Shown here: piece by piece, positions 48,854 to 58,290 of the stretch | Position numbering within the stretch: the first letter of the stretch is position 1 | Layout of the letters: the number at the start of each line of letters is the position of its first letter | DNA from: Bacteroidaceae bacterium | GTDB taxonomy: Bacteria; Bacteroidota; Bacteroidia; Bacteroidales; Bacteroidaceae | DNA: 64,000 bases | Direction of reading: 5' to 3' | Assembly (NCBI GenBank): GCA_024699495.1 | Contig: JAILPK010000001.1 | Span: 18,817 to 82,816, forward strand | Notes under the pieces: generated by a model | The model's database searches: none | The model's input: the letters and a program-made list of their open reading frames with translations, nothing else | Told to the model about the DNA's origin: nothing | Position numbers and translations under genes: made by a program

Positions 48854-50416
48854 ATGAACGGACTCCTCCTTTGGGTTGATGATGAGATAGAACTGCTTCG
48901 CGGACATATCCTCTACCTTCAGAAGAAAGGATATGAAGTGGACACCGTAAGTAATGGCTTTGATGCCGTTGACCGTTGTGCTGAGCGCACATACGACCTC
49001 ATCCTTCTCGATGAAAACATGCCAGGTATCAGCGGGTTGGAAACACTGCAGCGCATCAAAGAGATTTCTCCCGCCACCCCAGTAGTCATGGTTACGAAAA
49101 GCGAAGAGGAGAATATCATGGATCAGGCTATCGGAAGCAAAATTGCTGATTACCTGATAAAACCTGTTAATCCCAACCAGATTCTACTTACACTCAAGAA
49201 GAATATACACAGCCGTGAGATTGTCTCGGAACATGCCCAGACGGCCTACGGACAGGCATCAACACAGATGAATCTGCTTATTCAGGACGCCACCCGCATA
49301 GAAGACTGGATGGAGATATATCGCCGCCTTGTGGCTTGGGAACTGGACCTGACCGGGACAGACCCTGCCATCAGGGAAATGTTGCAGATGCAGAAGAGCG
49401 AGGCCAACCGTGATTTTGCCAAATTCATTGCAAAGAAATACCTGCAGTGGGTCGCAGACAAAGATGTCAGCGGGCGCCCGATTATGAGTCCTGACATATT
49501 TAAGAAGAAGGTGTTCCCAGCTCTTGACCGGGGGGAGAAGGTATTCCTCATTGTCATTGACAACTTCCGCTATGATCAGTGGCGCATGTTATATGGCGAA
49601 TTGGCTGATCTCTTCACTATAGAGGAGGATTTGTATTGCACCATCCTCCCCACAGCCACCCAATATGCACGCAACGCTATTTTCTCCGGCCTGATGCCAA
49701 ACATCATTGCTGAGATGTTCCCGGATTTGTGGGTCGATGAAGACTCTGAAGAAGGTAAGAACCTCAATGAGGCACCCCTCATACAGACTCAATTCCAACG
49801 TTATCGTCGCAGCAACACCTTCACCTACCATAAGATAAATGACTCTGTTGCAGCTGAGAAACTCGTCTCACGATTGCCACAGTTGAATAAGTATGACCTT
49901 AATGTCTGTGTCCTTAACTTCATAGACATGCTTAGCCATGCCAGAACGGAAAGCCGCATGGTCAGAGAACTGGCTTCCAACGAAGCGGCTTACCGTAGCA
50001 TCACACTCAGCTGGTTCCGCCACTCTGCGGTCGGAGAACTCTTCCGTGCGCTCGCACTTAGCGATTACCATATCATCATCACTACAGATCACGGTTCCAT
50101 CCGTTGCAGCACTCCAATTCGGGTGAAGGGTGACAAAAACACAAACACCAATCTTCGTTATAAACTGGGAAAGAATCTCGAATATAACCCCAAAGAAGTT
50201 TTTGACATTACTGATCCGCATCGCGCACAACTGCCTGCCCCTAACCTTTCTACCCGTTATATTTTCGCCACTGGAGACTCTTTCTTCGCCTATCCCAACA
50301 ACTATAACTACTACGTCAATTATTACCGCGACACTTTCCAGCATGGAGGAATTTCAATGGAGGAAATGCTCGTTCCCATAGTAGAACTTACACCAAAGCG
50401 GAAACGCCCTATTTAG
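48854..50416 (+). CDS. porX: PorX-like bifunctional response regulator with PglZ (alkaline-phosphatase-fold) domain
   Basis: N-terminal receiver (LLWVDDEIELL, LILLDENMPG, VTKSE, YLIKPVNP) fused to PglZ domain (FLIVIDNFRYDQWR, TDHGSIRC). Confidence 0.9.
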   Translation: MNGLLLWVDDEIELLRGHILYLQKKGYEVDTVSNGFDAVDRCAERTYDLILLDENMPGISGLETLQRIKEISPATPVVMVTKSEEENIMDQAIGSKIADYLIKPVNPNQILLTLKKNIHSREIVSEHAQTAYGQASTQMNLLIQDATRIEDWMEIYRRLVAWELDLTGTDPAIREMLQMQKSEANRDFAKFIAKKYLQWVADKDVSGRPIMSPDIFKKKVFPALDRGEKVFLIVIDNFRYDQWRMLYGELADLFTIEEDLYCTILPTATQYARNAIFSGLMPNIIAEMFPDLWVDEDSEEGKNLNEAPLIQTQFQRYRRSNTFTYHKINDSVAAEKLVSRLPQLNKYDLNVCVLNFIDMLSHARTESRMVRELASNEAAYRSITLSWFRHSAVGELFRALALSDYHIIITTDHGSIRCSTPIRVKGDKNTNTNLRYKLGKNLEYNPKEVFDITDPHRAQLPAPNLSTRYIFATGDSFFAYPNNYNYYVNYYRDTFQHGGISMEEMLVPIVELTPKRKRPI

Positions 50417-50480
50417 GTCCTATGACCACAGGTCTTGTGAGTTTATCTATCCTCTAACAGTCAAAAACGTCTGAACACGA

Positions 50481-52082
50481 ATGATAAAAGAATTGCAACT
50501 GAGGTTGTCACCAGAGTGTGCTGCAACTGACGGGCTGCTCCGGCGAGCCGTGGCTTCCGAATCAGCCATTGACGAACGCAGCATCCATGCTATGAGGATA
50601 CTGCGCCGCAGCATTGATGCGCGCGGCAGGTCTGTCATGGTGAATCTCAGTCTTAGGGTTTATATTAACGAGGAACCGCAGGACGAGCCCTTCGAGCGAA
50701 CAGAATATTCAGATGTGTCAGACAAACAGTCAGTGATTGTGGTTGGTGCGGGCCCTGGAGGGCTGTTTGCAGCACTGCGTCTTATCGAACTGGGCCTCCG
50801 TCCGATTGTGTTGGAACGCGGTAAGGATGTCCGGTCGCGCAAGAAAGACATAGCGAGGATCAGCCGTGAGCATATTGTGGATGCTGAGAGTAACTATAGC
50901 TTCGGCGAAGGTGGTGCTGGGGCATATTCTGACGGCAAACTGTTTACACGCAGCAAGAAACGGGGTAATGTGCAGAAGATACTTAATGTTTTCTGCCAGC
51001 ATGGGGCTTCAACGGATATCCTCATTGATGCTCATCCGCATATAGGCACGGACCGACTGCCGCGGGTGATTGAGAACATGCGTAACACAATAATATCCCA
51101 TGGAGGCGAAGTGCATTTCCAAACCCGGGTCACGAATCTGACTGTGGATGGCGGAAAGGTCGTTGGCGTGGAAGCCGAAGACAGTTCTGCACAGGCGGAA
51201 GGCGGCGGTGTGCGCAGTTGCACGTTCAGCGGACCTGTAATACTCGCCACAGGCCATTCTGCCCGTGATATATATTATATGTTCGCGCGCAACAGGTGGG
51301 CTATAGAACCAAAAGGAATTGCCGTTGGCGTGCGTTTGGAGCATCCCTCTGAACTGATAGACAAAATCCAATACCACAGTCGCGAAGGACGCGGACGCTG
51401 GCTCCCTGCTGCCGAATATGCTTTCGTCCATCAGATCGGGGGACGTGGAGTTTATTCTTTCTGTATGTGCCCAGGCGGTTTCGTTGTTCCTGCAGCCAGC
51501 GGTCCTGAGCAGGTCGTGGTTAACGGCATGAGCCCGTCGGGCCGTAATTCTCGCTGGAGCAACAGCGGGATGGTCGTTGAGGTCCGCACGGAAGATGTCA
51601 GGGAGGAGTCGGAATATCCAGTGTTGAAGATGATGGAATTTCAGCAGCGCTTGGAGAAGATGGCCTGGCAGGAGGGGGGACGCCGACAGACTGCTCCAGC
51701 CCAGCGTATGGCGGACTTCGTCAACGGTCGCCTGGGCAGTTCGCTGCCCGTGAGCAGCTATGCTCCCGGCCTGGTGCCTTCTCCTCTTCATTTCTGGCTC
51801 CCGGACTTTATCTCTACCCGCCTGCGTGAAGGCTTCCGGGTTTTCGGGCGCCGAAGTCACGGTTTTCTCACCAACGAAGCATGCCTAATAGGTGTCGAGA
51901 CACGGACTTCTGCTCCATGTCGCATCCTCCGCAATGATGATAATCTCTGCCATTTAGACCTTGAAGGGCTCTATCCTTGCGGCGAGGGAGCTGGGTATGC
52001 TGGAGGAATTGTCAGTGCTGCGATTGACGGGGAGCGGTGTGCAGAGGCTTTGGCCAATGCGGTCTGTGTTGGTTCGCATTAG
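50481..52082 (+). CDS. NAD(P)/FAD-dependent oxidoreductase
   Basis: VIVVGAGPGGLFAALRLIELGLRPIVLERG dinucleotide-binding motif; YPCGEGAGYAGGIVSAAIDG C-terminal motif. Confidence 0.9.
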   Translation: MIKELQLRLSPECAATDGLLRRAVASESAIDERSIHAMRILRRSIDARGRSVMVNLSLRVYINEEPQDEPFERTEYSDVSDKQSVIVVGAGPGGLFAALRLIELGLRPIVLERGKDVRSRKKDIARISREHIVDAESNYSFGEGGAGAYSDGKLFTRSKKRGNVQKILNVFCQHGASTDILIDAHPHIGTDRLPRVIENMRNTIISHGGEVHFQTRVTNLTVDGGKVVGVEAEDSSAQAEGGGVRSCTFSGPVILATGHSARDIYYMFARNRWAIEPKGIAVGVRLEHPSELIDKIQYHSREGRGRWLPAAEYAFVHQIGGRGVYSFCMCPGGFVVPAASGPEQVVVNGMSPSGRNSRWSNSGMVVEVRTEDVREESEYPVLKMMEFQQRLEKMAWQEGGRRQTAPAQRMADFVNGRLGSSLPVSSYAPGLVPSPLHFWLPDFISTRLREGFRVFGRRSHGFLTNEACLIGVETRTSAPCRILRNDDNLCHLDLEGLYPCGEGAGYAGGIVSAAIDGERCAEALANAVCVGSH

Positions 52083-52209
52083 CAACAGGTGCTGCCAATT
52101 TAGCGTTATGTTGATAGGTTAGCTACAGTTTTTAGTGCTTTGACACCTGACTTTTTTTCGTCAGCCGACGCGTCAACCAGTCACCTTGCGGGAATGGGAC
52201 ATAAAAGAA

Positions 52210-52243
52210 AAACAGCTGATAACCTTTCGATTATCGGCTGTTT
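52210..52243 (-). terminator. Terminator hairpin downstream of tRNA-Pro
   Basis: Minus strand AAACAGCCGATAA-tcgaaagg-TTATCAGCTGTTTTT. Confidence 0.75.
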
Positions 52244-52250
52244 CCTTAAG

Positions 52251-52325
52251 TCGGGATGACTGGATTCGAACCAGCGACCACACGCCCCCCAGACGCGTAC
52301 TCTAACCGGACTGAGCTACATCCCG
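52251..52325 (-). tRNA. tRNA-Pro (anticodon GGG)
   Basis: Minus strand CGGGATGTAGCTCAGTCCGGTTAGAGTACGCGTCTGGGGGGCGTGTGGTCGCTGGTTCGAATCCAGTCATCCCGA; cloverleaf folds with loop CTGGGGG. Confidence 0.95.
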
Positions 52326-52363
52326 AACGTCTGCCCGAGAGGGCTTATTTCGTTTTGCGGGTG

Positions 52364-52395
52364 CAAAAGTAGTCGATTTTTTTGATGCCTGCAAA
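52364..52395 (-). promoter_or_regulatory. Promoter for tRNA-Pro (TTTG-N20-TACTTTTG)
   Basis: CAAAAGTA 52364-52371 and CAAA 52392-52395 on + strand. Confidence 0.7.
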
Positions 52396-52411
52396 TTTTT
52401 CTCTACTTTTG
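52381..52411 (+). promoter_or_regulatory. Promoter for aroA (TTTG-N19-TACTTTTG)
   Basis: TTTG 52381-52384 and TACTTTTG 52404-52411. Confidence 0.7.
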
Positions 52412-52446
52412 TGCCCAAAATAGTGAAAAAAGATATTCATAGCCTC

Positions 52447-53739
52447 ATGAGATATAGAATAACCATAGAAAAGAGTTTGTCTCTTAAAGTGAATCTTCCT
52501 TCAAGTAAGAGTATCAGCAATCGTGCTCTGATAATCAATGCTCTCTGTCCTGAAGGGGGGGAGAAAATAATAAACCTGTCAGACTGCGACGACACCAAGG
52601 TCATGCTACAAGCCCTTTCAAATCCAACTTTGGAAACTGTTGATGTGGGGGCGGCAGGGACGGCTATGCGTTTCCTCACGGCCTATTACTCATTGCAGCC
52701 AGGCAAGAGGGTAGTTACGGGGTCGCAGCGTATGTGCCACCGCCCTATCGGAGTGTTGGTAGATGCCTTGCGCTCTCTCGGTGCTGACATTCGTTATGTC
52801 GGTGAGGAGGGCTTTCCTCCTTTGGAAATCACAGGCAGGGAGTTGCATGGTGGTGAAATCGAACTTGCAGGTGATGTCAGCTCGCAGTATGTCTCAGCTC
52901 TGATGATGATAGGTCCGATGTTGAAGGAAGGTCTGAAACTCAAACTGAAAGGCAAGGTCGTAAGCAGGTCTTATATAAATATGACAAAAGAGATGATGTC
53001 GTTTTTCGGGGCTGATGTCCAGTGGCGGGGTGGGCGTAATGTCGTCATTGCTCCCAAACCATATCAATCTGTGGGCTATGCAGTAGAGGCTGACTGGTCG
53101 GCCGCCTCATATTGGTATGAAATTCTGGCTCTGTCTTCGGGGACTAAGACCATAGTATTCCTCTATAATTTATATAAAAAAAGTCTGCAGGGAGACTCAA
53201 GCGTTGCAGATATGTTCAGTAATTTAGCCATCGAAACACTATTTAGGGATAATAATATGTCATTAGATGGCAACGGTTGTTGTTTATTTCGTTACGGACG
53301 CTCTGTTAGGAGGCTCGAACTCGACTTCAAGAACAACCCGGATGTGGCACAAACTCTCGTAGTGACATGTGGCATGCGTGGAATACCGTTCCATTTCACC
53401 GGTCTGGAGACGCTCCGCATCAAGGAAACGGACCGTATAGTAGCCCTCTGTAGTGAGATGGCCAAGTTAGGTGTGCACATAATGATTGATGTAGATGGTA
53501 GTTCGCTGCTCTGGGAAGGTCCTGACCGTCAGGTTGGGGGCCGTGAGACATACCTGCATCCCAAACCGGGCACAGTAATCTCCACATATAATGATCACCG
53601 CATGGCGATGGCATTCGCCCCGGCCGCATTGGTTTTGGGCAGTATAGAAATCGATGATCCGGGAGTAGTCACCAAGTCTTATCCGTCTTATTGGAATGAC
53701 CTTAAGAATGCTGGATTTGATATACAGGAAATAGATTGA
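52447..53739 (+). CDS. aroA: 3-phosphoshikimate 1-carboxyvinyltransferase
   Basis: PSSKSISNRALIINAL, AGTAMRFLTAYYS, RIKETDRI and TYNDHRMAMAFAP motifs; start refined to MRYRITIEK because the promoter overlaps the ORF-track start. Confidence 0.93.
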   Translation: MRYRITIEKSLSLKVNLPSSKSISNRALIINALCPEGGEKIINLSDCDDTKVMLQALSNPTLETVDVGAAGTAMRFLTAYYSLQPGKRVVTGSQRMCHRPIGVLVDALRSLGADIRYVGEEGFPPLEITGRELHGGEIELAGDVSSQYVSALMMIGPMLKEGLKLKLKGKVVSRSYINMTKEMMSFFGADVQWRGGRNVVIAPKPYQSVGYAVEADWSAASYWYEILALSSGTKTIVFLYNLYKKSLQGDSSVADMFSNLAIETLFRDNNMSLDGNGCCLFRYGRSVRRLELDFKNNPDVAQTLVVTCGMRGIPFHFTGLETLRIKETDRIVALCSEMAKLGVHIMIDVDGSSLLWEGPDRQVGGRETYLHPKPGTVISTYNDHRMAMAFAPAALVLGSIEIDDPGVVTKSYPSYWNDLKNAGFDIQEID

Positions 53740-53858
53740 ACAGTCTTATATTACAAGAAAACACAGTTGACAGGCCCCGAGATTTGAGTGATGACCTGAT
53801 GAGCAGGTCTCAAAACGACGTGAGGGTGGAGTTGTCCAGACAATAACAAAACGCACTG

Positions 53859-54167
53859 ATGAAGAAAAAGGAAGATAATTTCGTATGTTGCGGTCAGCAT
53901 GCCGTATGTGAGCGTGAAAGCCTGCTTGCAGCTGCGAGCAGGGATATTGAGTATTACGAGGATGAAGAACTGGACCGCTTTCGCGGACGCGCCACTGACA
54001 GTTTCTCAGATGCCGAGACGGAGGAGTTTCGTGAAGTCCTATATACTATGCGCCCCGATGAGGTTGCCGGTTGGATTCGCAGTCTGACCTTGCGTGAGGT
54101 CCCTCTGCCCGATGGCATCCGTGATGAGGTGCTTGTCTTTGTCGAGGAACAGCGTGGAACGCTATAA
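53859..54167 (+). CDS. Small acidic conserved hypothetical protein with CCGxHxVCE motif
   Basis: 102 aa, MKKKEDNFVCCGQHAVCERESLLAAASRDIEYYEDEELDRFRGRATD; followed by shared bidirectional terminator. Confidence 0.7.
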   Translation: MKKKEDNFVCCGQHAVCERESLLAAASRDIEYYEDEELDRFRGRATDSFSDAETEEFREVLYTMRPDEVAGWIRSLTLREVPLPDGIRDEVLVFVEEQRGTL

Positions 54168-54200
54168 ATCCATTGTAATATCAGATAATTAATAATAATG

Positions 54201-54238
54201 ATCAAGCCCCTTTCCTCTGCGGAGAAAAGGGGCTTGAT
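54201..54238. terminator. Bidirectional terminator between convergent genes
   Basis: ATCAAGCCCCTTT-cctctgcggaga-AAAGGGGCTTGAT. Confidence 0.85.
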
Positions 54239-54271
54239 TATGTATGTCCACTTAGGCGTGGCAGTCAGGTC

Positions 54272-55165
54272 TTATCCTTCCTTAGGCTGCTCGTCATCAC
54301 CAGGAGCCTGGTCAATCAGTTCCATGAATTCATCGAGCTGCGGAGTGATGATAATCTGAGTGCGGCGGTTGCGGGTCTTGTTCTTCGCGTTGTCGTTAGG
54401 AACGATAGGATTATATTCTCCACGTCCTCCAGCAGTGAGGCGCTTGGGATCTACGCCGTATTTGTTCTGCAACTCCTGAACCACAGATGATGCGCGCAGG
54501 CAAGAGAGATCCCAGTTGTTTCGGATGTTTGTCTTGTTGATAGGCACATTGTCTGTGTTGCCCTCGATGAGGACGTCATAGTCTTTGTAGTCCTTGATGA
54601 TTTTTGCAATCTTCGAGAGGGTTTCGCTCGCACGGCTGTTGATGAGATAGCTGCCGCTCTCGTAGAGCATATTGTCAGCCAGGGAAACATATACAACGCC
54701 CTTTAGTACTTGGACGTCAACTTCCTTCAGCTCTTCCTTCGAGAGGCTGCGGGTCAGGTTGTTGGTCAGGGTGATGTTGAGGCTGTCGCTCTTGTCCTTG
54801 GCTTGTATCAGCTGCTTGATGAAGGCGTTGGATGCATTGATCTCATCTACCAGTTTGGCGATATTTACATTGCCCTCGCGAGCTTGCTGAATGCTCTGGT
54901 CCAGAGCTCCCTGCATTGCGCGGTAGTTGTCTTGCATTGCGGAGCGGGCAGCGCGGGCTTCCGTCATCTGAGATTCAAGATTTTCAACATTTGTTCGGCA
55001 TACAGCCAATTCGGTCTGTGTTGCCTGATTTTGTTCTTTCAGGGTAGCATAGGTACTTTTAAGCTCTTTGTGTTCAGCCTCCAAGGCCAAATACTTCTTC
55101 TTAGAAACGCACGAGGTGAGCATCAGCCCAGCTGCGCAAATGATAAGCATTTTCTTCATATTCAT
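54272..55165 (-). CDS. OmpA family peptidoglycan-binding lipoprotein
   Basis: Lipobox LMLTSCVSKKK, coiled coil, OmpA domain VLIEGNTDNVPINKTNIRNNWDLSCLRASSVVQELQNKYGVDPKRLTAGGRGEYNPI. Confidence 0.93.
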   Translation of the reverse strand: MNMKKMLIICAAGLMLTSCVSKKKYLALEAEHKELKSTYATLKEQNQATQTELAVCRTNVENLESQMTEARAARSAMQDNYRAMQGALDQSIQQAREGNVNIAKLVDEINASNAFIKQLIQAKDKSDSLNITLTNNLTRSLSKEELKEVDVQVLKGVVYVSLADNMLYESGSYLINSRASETLSKIAKIIKDYKDYDVLIEGNTDNVPINKTNIRNNWDLSCLRASSVVQELQNKYGVDPKRLTAGGRGEYNPIVPNDNAKNKTRNRRTQIIITPQLDEFMELIDQAPGDDEQPKEG

Positions 55166-55214
55166 TCTGGTTTCTGTTGGTTCAAAAATGGTTGTTTGTT
55201 GATTTGACTCGCCA

Positions 55215-55246
55215 CAAAGTAATAGGTTTATTCTGAAACCACCAAA
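55215..55246 (-). promoter_or_regulatory. Probable promoter of OmpA-family gene (TTTG-N20-TTACTTTG)
   Basis: CAAAGTAA 55215-55222 and CAAA 55243-55246 on + strand; one mismatch in the -7 box. Confidence 0.4.
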
Positions 55247-55344
55247 ATTTTACACTAATATTATATTAAAAAGGGTTAAATGTGCTTGCGCCTGCTAAAA
55301 GTATAAGGAAAAAAACATACCTTTGAGACCTAATTCTTTCAATT

Positions 55345-58290
55345 ATGAAACATCTTAGACTCCTTTGCTGTTGGCTGATCATCTCTTTCGCCACGCAATC
55401 CTTTGCCCAGGACATGACCGAACTGACGGCAACTGAAGTAGCTAACTATGCGCGGCGGACCAGCCGCCAATATGCCGGTATCCACGACCCGAGTATTGTG
55501 CAGACAGGCAATTTGTATTACATAATGGGAACCCATCAGGGTTTTGCCCGTTCCTCCGACCTGATGAACTGGACCGGGTTGGGTATGCGCTACGCACGGG
55601 TAAACTCTGATGGCACAGTGTCCTCATGTGATTTTGCAGATGCTTACAGCGTCAATCAGACGCGCAAGGTGCGTGCTTTGGTCAACGGCGAGGTGAAGGA
55701 AGTGGACTTTGGCACTTATGATGCAAAAGCATGGGCCCGATCAGGTGTCTCTACATATAATATAGGCGGCAACCTCTGGGCTCCGGATATCATATATAAC
55801 CCTACGATGAAAAAGTGGTGTATGTATATGAGCGTTAATGGCGACGGATGGCACTCCGTGATTGTCTTGCTCACTTCTAACACCATCACCGGCGAATTTG
55901 TTTATCAGGGACCTGTCACATTCTCCGGTTTCATCAACGGGTCTGACACTATTATATCTTGGAAGAAGACTGACTTGGAACTTGTCATCGGCGAGCAGTC
56001 CTCTCTTCCTTCCCGATATAACAAGGGTGGCGCATGGGGTAGTTATTGGCCAAACAATATAGACCCTTGTGTGTTCTATGATGCAGACGGCACCCTGTGG
56101 ATGAGCTATGGCTCCTGGAGCGGAGGTATATTTATGATCAGGCTTGATCCTACCACAGGCCTGCGTGACTACACAGTAACCTATCCTGTTACTACCGTTC
56201 GTGATGACCACGCCCTGTCTGATCCGTACTTCGGAATACGCATTGCAGGAGGTGACTATGTCAGCGGAGAAGGTTCTTATATAGAAAAGATAGGTAATTA
56301 TTATTATCTCTTTATGAGCAACGGCGGTCTTGAATCCAACAGGGGATATGTGATGCGTGTATTTCGCTCCAAGAACCCTGCCGGGCCTTATGTCGATGTC
56401 CGCGGAAATACTGCCATTTACGACTGGTATGCTTTGAATTATGGCCCGGGCAACACCGACACCCGCGGCGACTTGCTTATGAGCTCATACAGCGGATGGG
56501 GATTCCAGCAGCAGGGTGAGGGCCGCGTAGCTCAGGGTCACAACTCCGCCTTTGTAGATGATAAGGGCCGGGCTTTTGTGGTCTATCATACCCGCTTCGA
56601 CGGTGGTGGTGAGTGGTTCCAGGACCGTGTTCATCAACTCTTCCTCAACCGTAATGGCTGGCTGGTGTGCGCTCCGTTTGAATATAACGGAGAGACCCTT
56701 GTTCAGGATGATTTGGATAAGGGCTGCCTCTATACTGAAGACCAGATTGTGGGCAGATATTCAGTGCTTCAACACCGTTATCGTCTTAATCACGAACAGC
56801 GGGAGACTGTTACTCCTGTTTGGATGGAGTTCACCGAGGATAATAAAGTAGTCTGCGACGGCGAGGCCGTCGGCACATGGACGATGGTGGCAGGAACCGG
56901 CTACATCACAGTTGTCATCAACAGCGAACGCTATGACGGCGTTGTGACGCGTCAGACTGTAGAGACTTCTGTGGCCAAGGCCTTGTGCATCTCGGGTCTG
57001 AACGCCAGCTCTGGTGAGCCTATGTGGGCATATAAGATGGAGCCTGAATATGCTGTGGCTTTTACCGCAAAGGATTATACGTCAGAGATCAGTGACAATG
57101 ACATAATCAACAAGAACTTTGAACTCTCCACCGCCTATAATCAATATGGAGCGTCAATTCTCTGGACCTCTTCTGAGCCCGAGGTGGTTGAGCTTGTGCC
57201 TGATGGTCAGATGTATTGGGGACATTACAATCCTGCAGATACGGTAACGCCTCTTACACTCACTTGCCGTATTTCTGCTGGCAACTCATATTATGAACAG
57301 GCCTATTCTGTAAAGGCAGCGCGCAACACTATGACCGAGGCCCAGCGTGAAGAGGCCCTCTCATCTATGGTTGCCTACTACGACTTCGAACAGACCCTTT
57401 CGTCAACTGTAAACCAGATAGATCCTACCCAGAAGATGTCCTTCACCAAGGGCAATAGTGGAACTCGCCCGGAATTGGAGCGCGGGGTAACGCGGGAGTC
57501 ACGTCATGCTAACTTCTTCGCTGGCAGTTCTGCTGCAGAGGCGTCATATGCTGTATGCCCGAATCCGCTCAAAGACAAGGATTTGAAGGATGGCTTCAGC
57601 ATTTCGCTCTGGGTGCGTTCCGACGGCAGCACATCCGACTGGTGGCTTTTGCCAATATGGAGCATCACAGACAAGCGCGCCAATATGAGCACCCTCTCTC
57701 AGACGCTTTATTTCACTCCTAATGTGACGGTCGGATTCACCGCGGGCGACGATTATTTCTATGCCAATAAGCCGGTTGAAGATGCCACCAGTGGGACTGG
57801 ATACATGGACTCCTTCGCATGGAGATTCGTCACCTTCACCTGCGACAGTTCGGGTATTGCTACCTTCGTCAATGGCGTGAAGAAGTCAGTGAAGAAATTC
57901 GAGAGCAGCGCGGGCACGGCCAACACAGCATCCAAAGCGGCAGCCCTCTTCGACTTCTCCAAGGTGCTTGATATGGTTGCTTCGGCTCAGTATATGCAGC
58001 TCGGACTCGGCGTTAAGGGTCTGGGTACTCCGCTGTTCTCTGCCGATGACCTCATCGTCCATGAAAAAGCGCTTACCGCTTCGCAGGCTGCTACACTCAA
58101 CCGCATCGCTACTCGAGTAGCCGACTTCACCTCTGGAATCAACGATGTTCCATTCGCTGACACATCCGTCTCCGGAGCAGTCTCCGACGGCTTCATACGC
58201 GACCTCTCCGGACGCCGGGTAGCTGCCAAGGATATTCGCTCACTACCCTCTGGAATATATATATTAAACGGGAAAAAGATCAAGCGGTGA
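55345..58290 (+). CDS. Secreted glycoside hydrolase family 43 (arabinan endo-1,5-alpha-L-arabinosidase-like) with LamG-like domain and T9SS-like C-terminal tail
   Basis: Signal peptide; IHDPSIVQTGNLYYIMGTHQGFARSSDLMNWTGLG; C-terminal IRDLSGRRVAAKDIRSLPSGIYILNGKKIKR. Confidence 0.9.
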   Translation: MKHLRLLCCWLIISFATQSFAQDMTELTATEVANYARRTSRQYAGIHDPSIVQTGNLYYIMGTHQGFARSSDLMNWTGLGMRYARVNSDGTVSSCDFADAYSVNQTRKVRALVNGEVKEVDFGTYDAKAWARSGVSTYNIGGNLWAPDIIYNPTMKKWCMYMSVNGDGWHSVIVLLTSNTITGEFVYQGPVTFSGFINGSDTIISWKKTDLELVIGEQSSLPSRYNKGGAWGSYWPNNIDPCVFYDADGTLWMSYGSWSGGIFMIRLDPTTGLRDYTVTYPVTTVRDDHALSDPYFGIRIAGGDYVSGEGSYIEKIGNYYYLFMSNGGLESNRGYVMRVFRSKNPAGPYVDVRGNTAIYDWYALNYGPGNTDTRGDLLMSSYSGWGFQQQGEGRVAQGHNSAFVDDKGRAFVVYHTRFDGGGEWFQDRVHQLFLNRNGWLVCAPFEYNGETLVQDDLDKGCLYTEDQIVGRYSVLQHRYRLNHEQRETVTPVWMEFTEDNKVVCDGEAVGTWTMVAGTGYITVVINSERYDGVVTRQTVETSVAKALCISGLNASSGEPMWAYKMEPEYAVAFTAKDYTSEISDNDIINKNFELSTAYNQYGASILWTSSEPEVVELVPDGQMYWGHYNPADTVTPLTLTCRISAGNSYYEQAYSVKAARNTMTEAQREEALSSMVAYYDFEQTLSSTVNQIDPTQKMSFTKGNSGTRPELERGVTRESRHANFFAGSSAAEASYAVCPNPLKDKDLKDGFSISLWVRSDGSTSDWWLLPIWSITDKRANMSTLSQTLYFTPNVTVGFTAGDDYFYANKPVEDATSGTGYMDSFAWRFVTFTCDSSGIATFVNGVKKSVKKFESSAGTANTASKAAALFDFSKVLDMVASAQYMQLGLGVKGLGTPLFSADDLIVHEKALTASQAATLNRIATRVADFTSGINDVPFADTSVSGAVSDGFIRDLSGRRVAAKDIRSLPSGIYILNGKKIKR

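Noticed and set aside
48854-50416. PglZ domain as a BREX phage-defence component
   Set aside because: Fusion to a response-regulator receiver and adjacency to a PorW-like gene indicate PorX; no brxC, brxL or pglX genes nearby.
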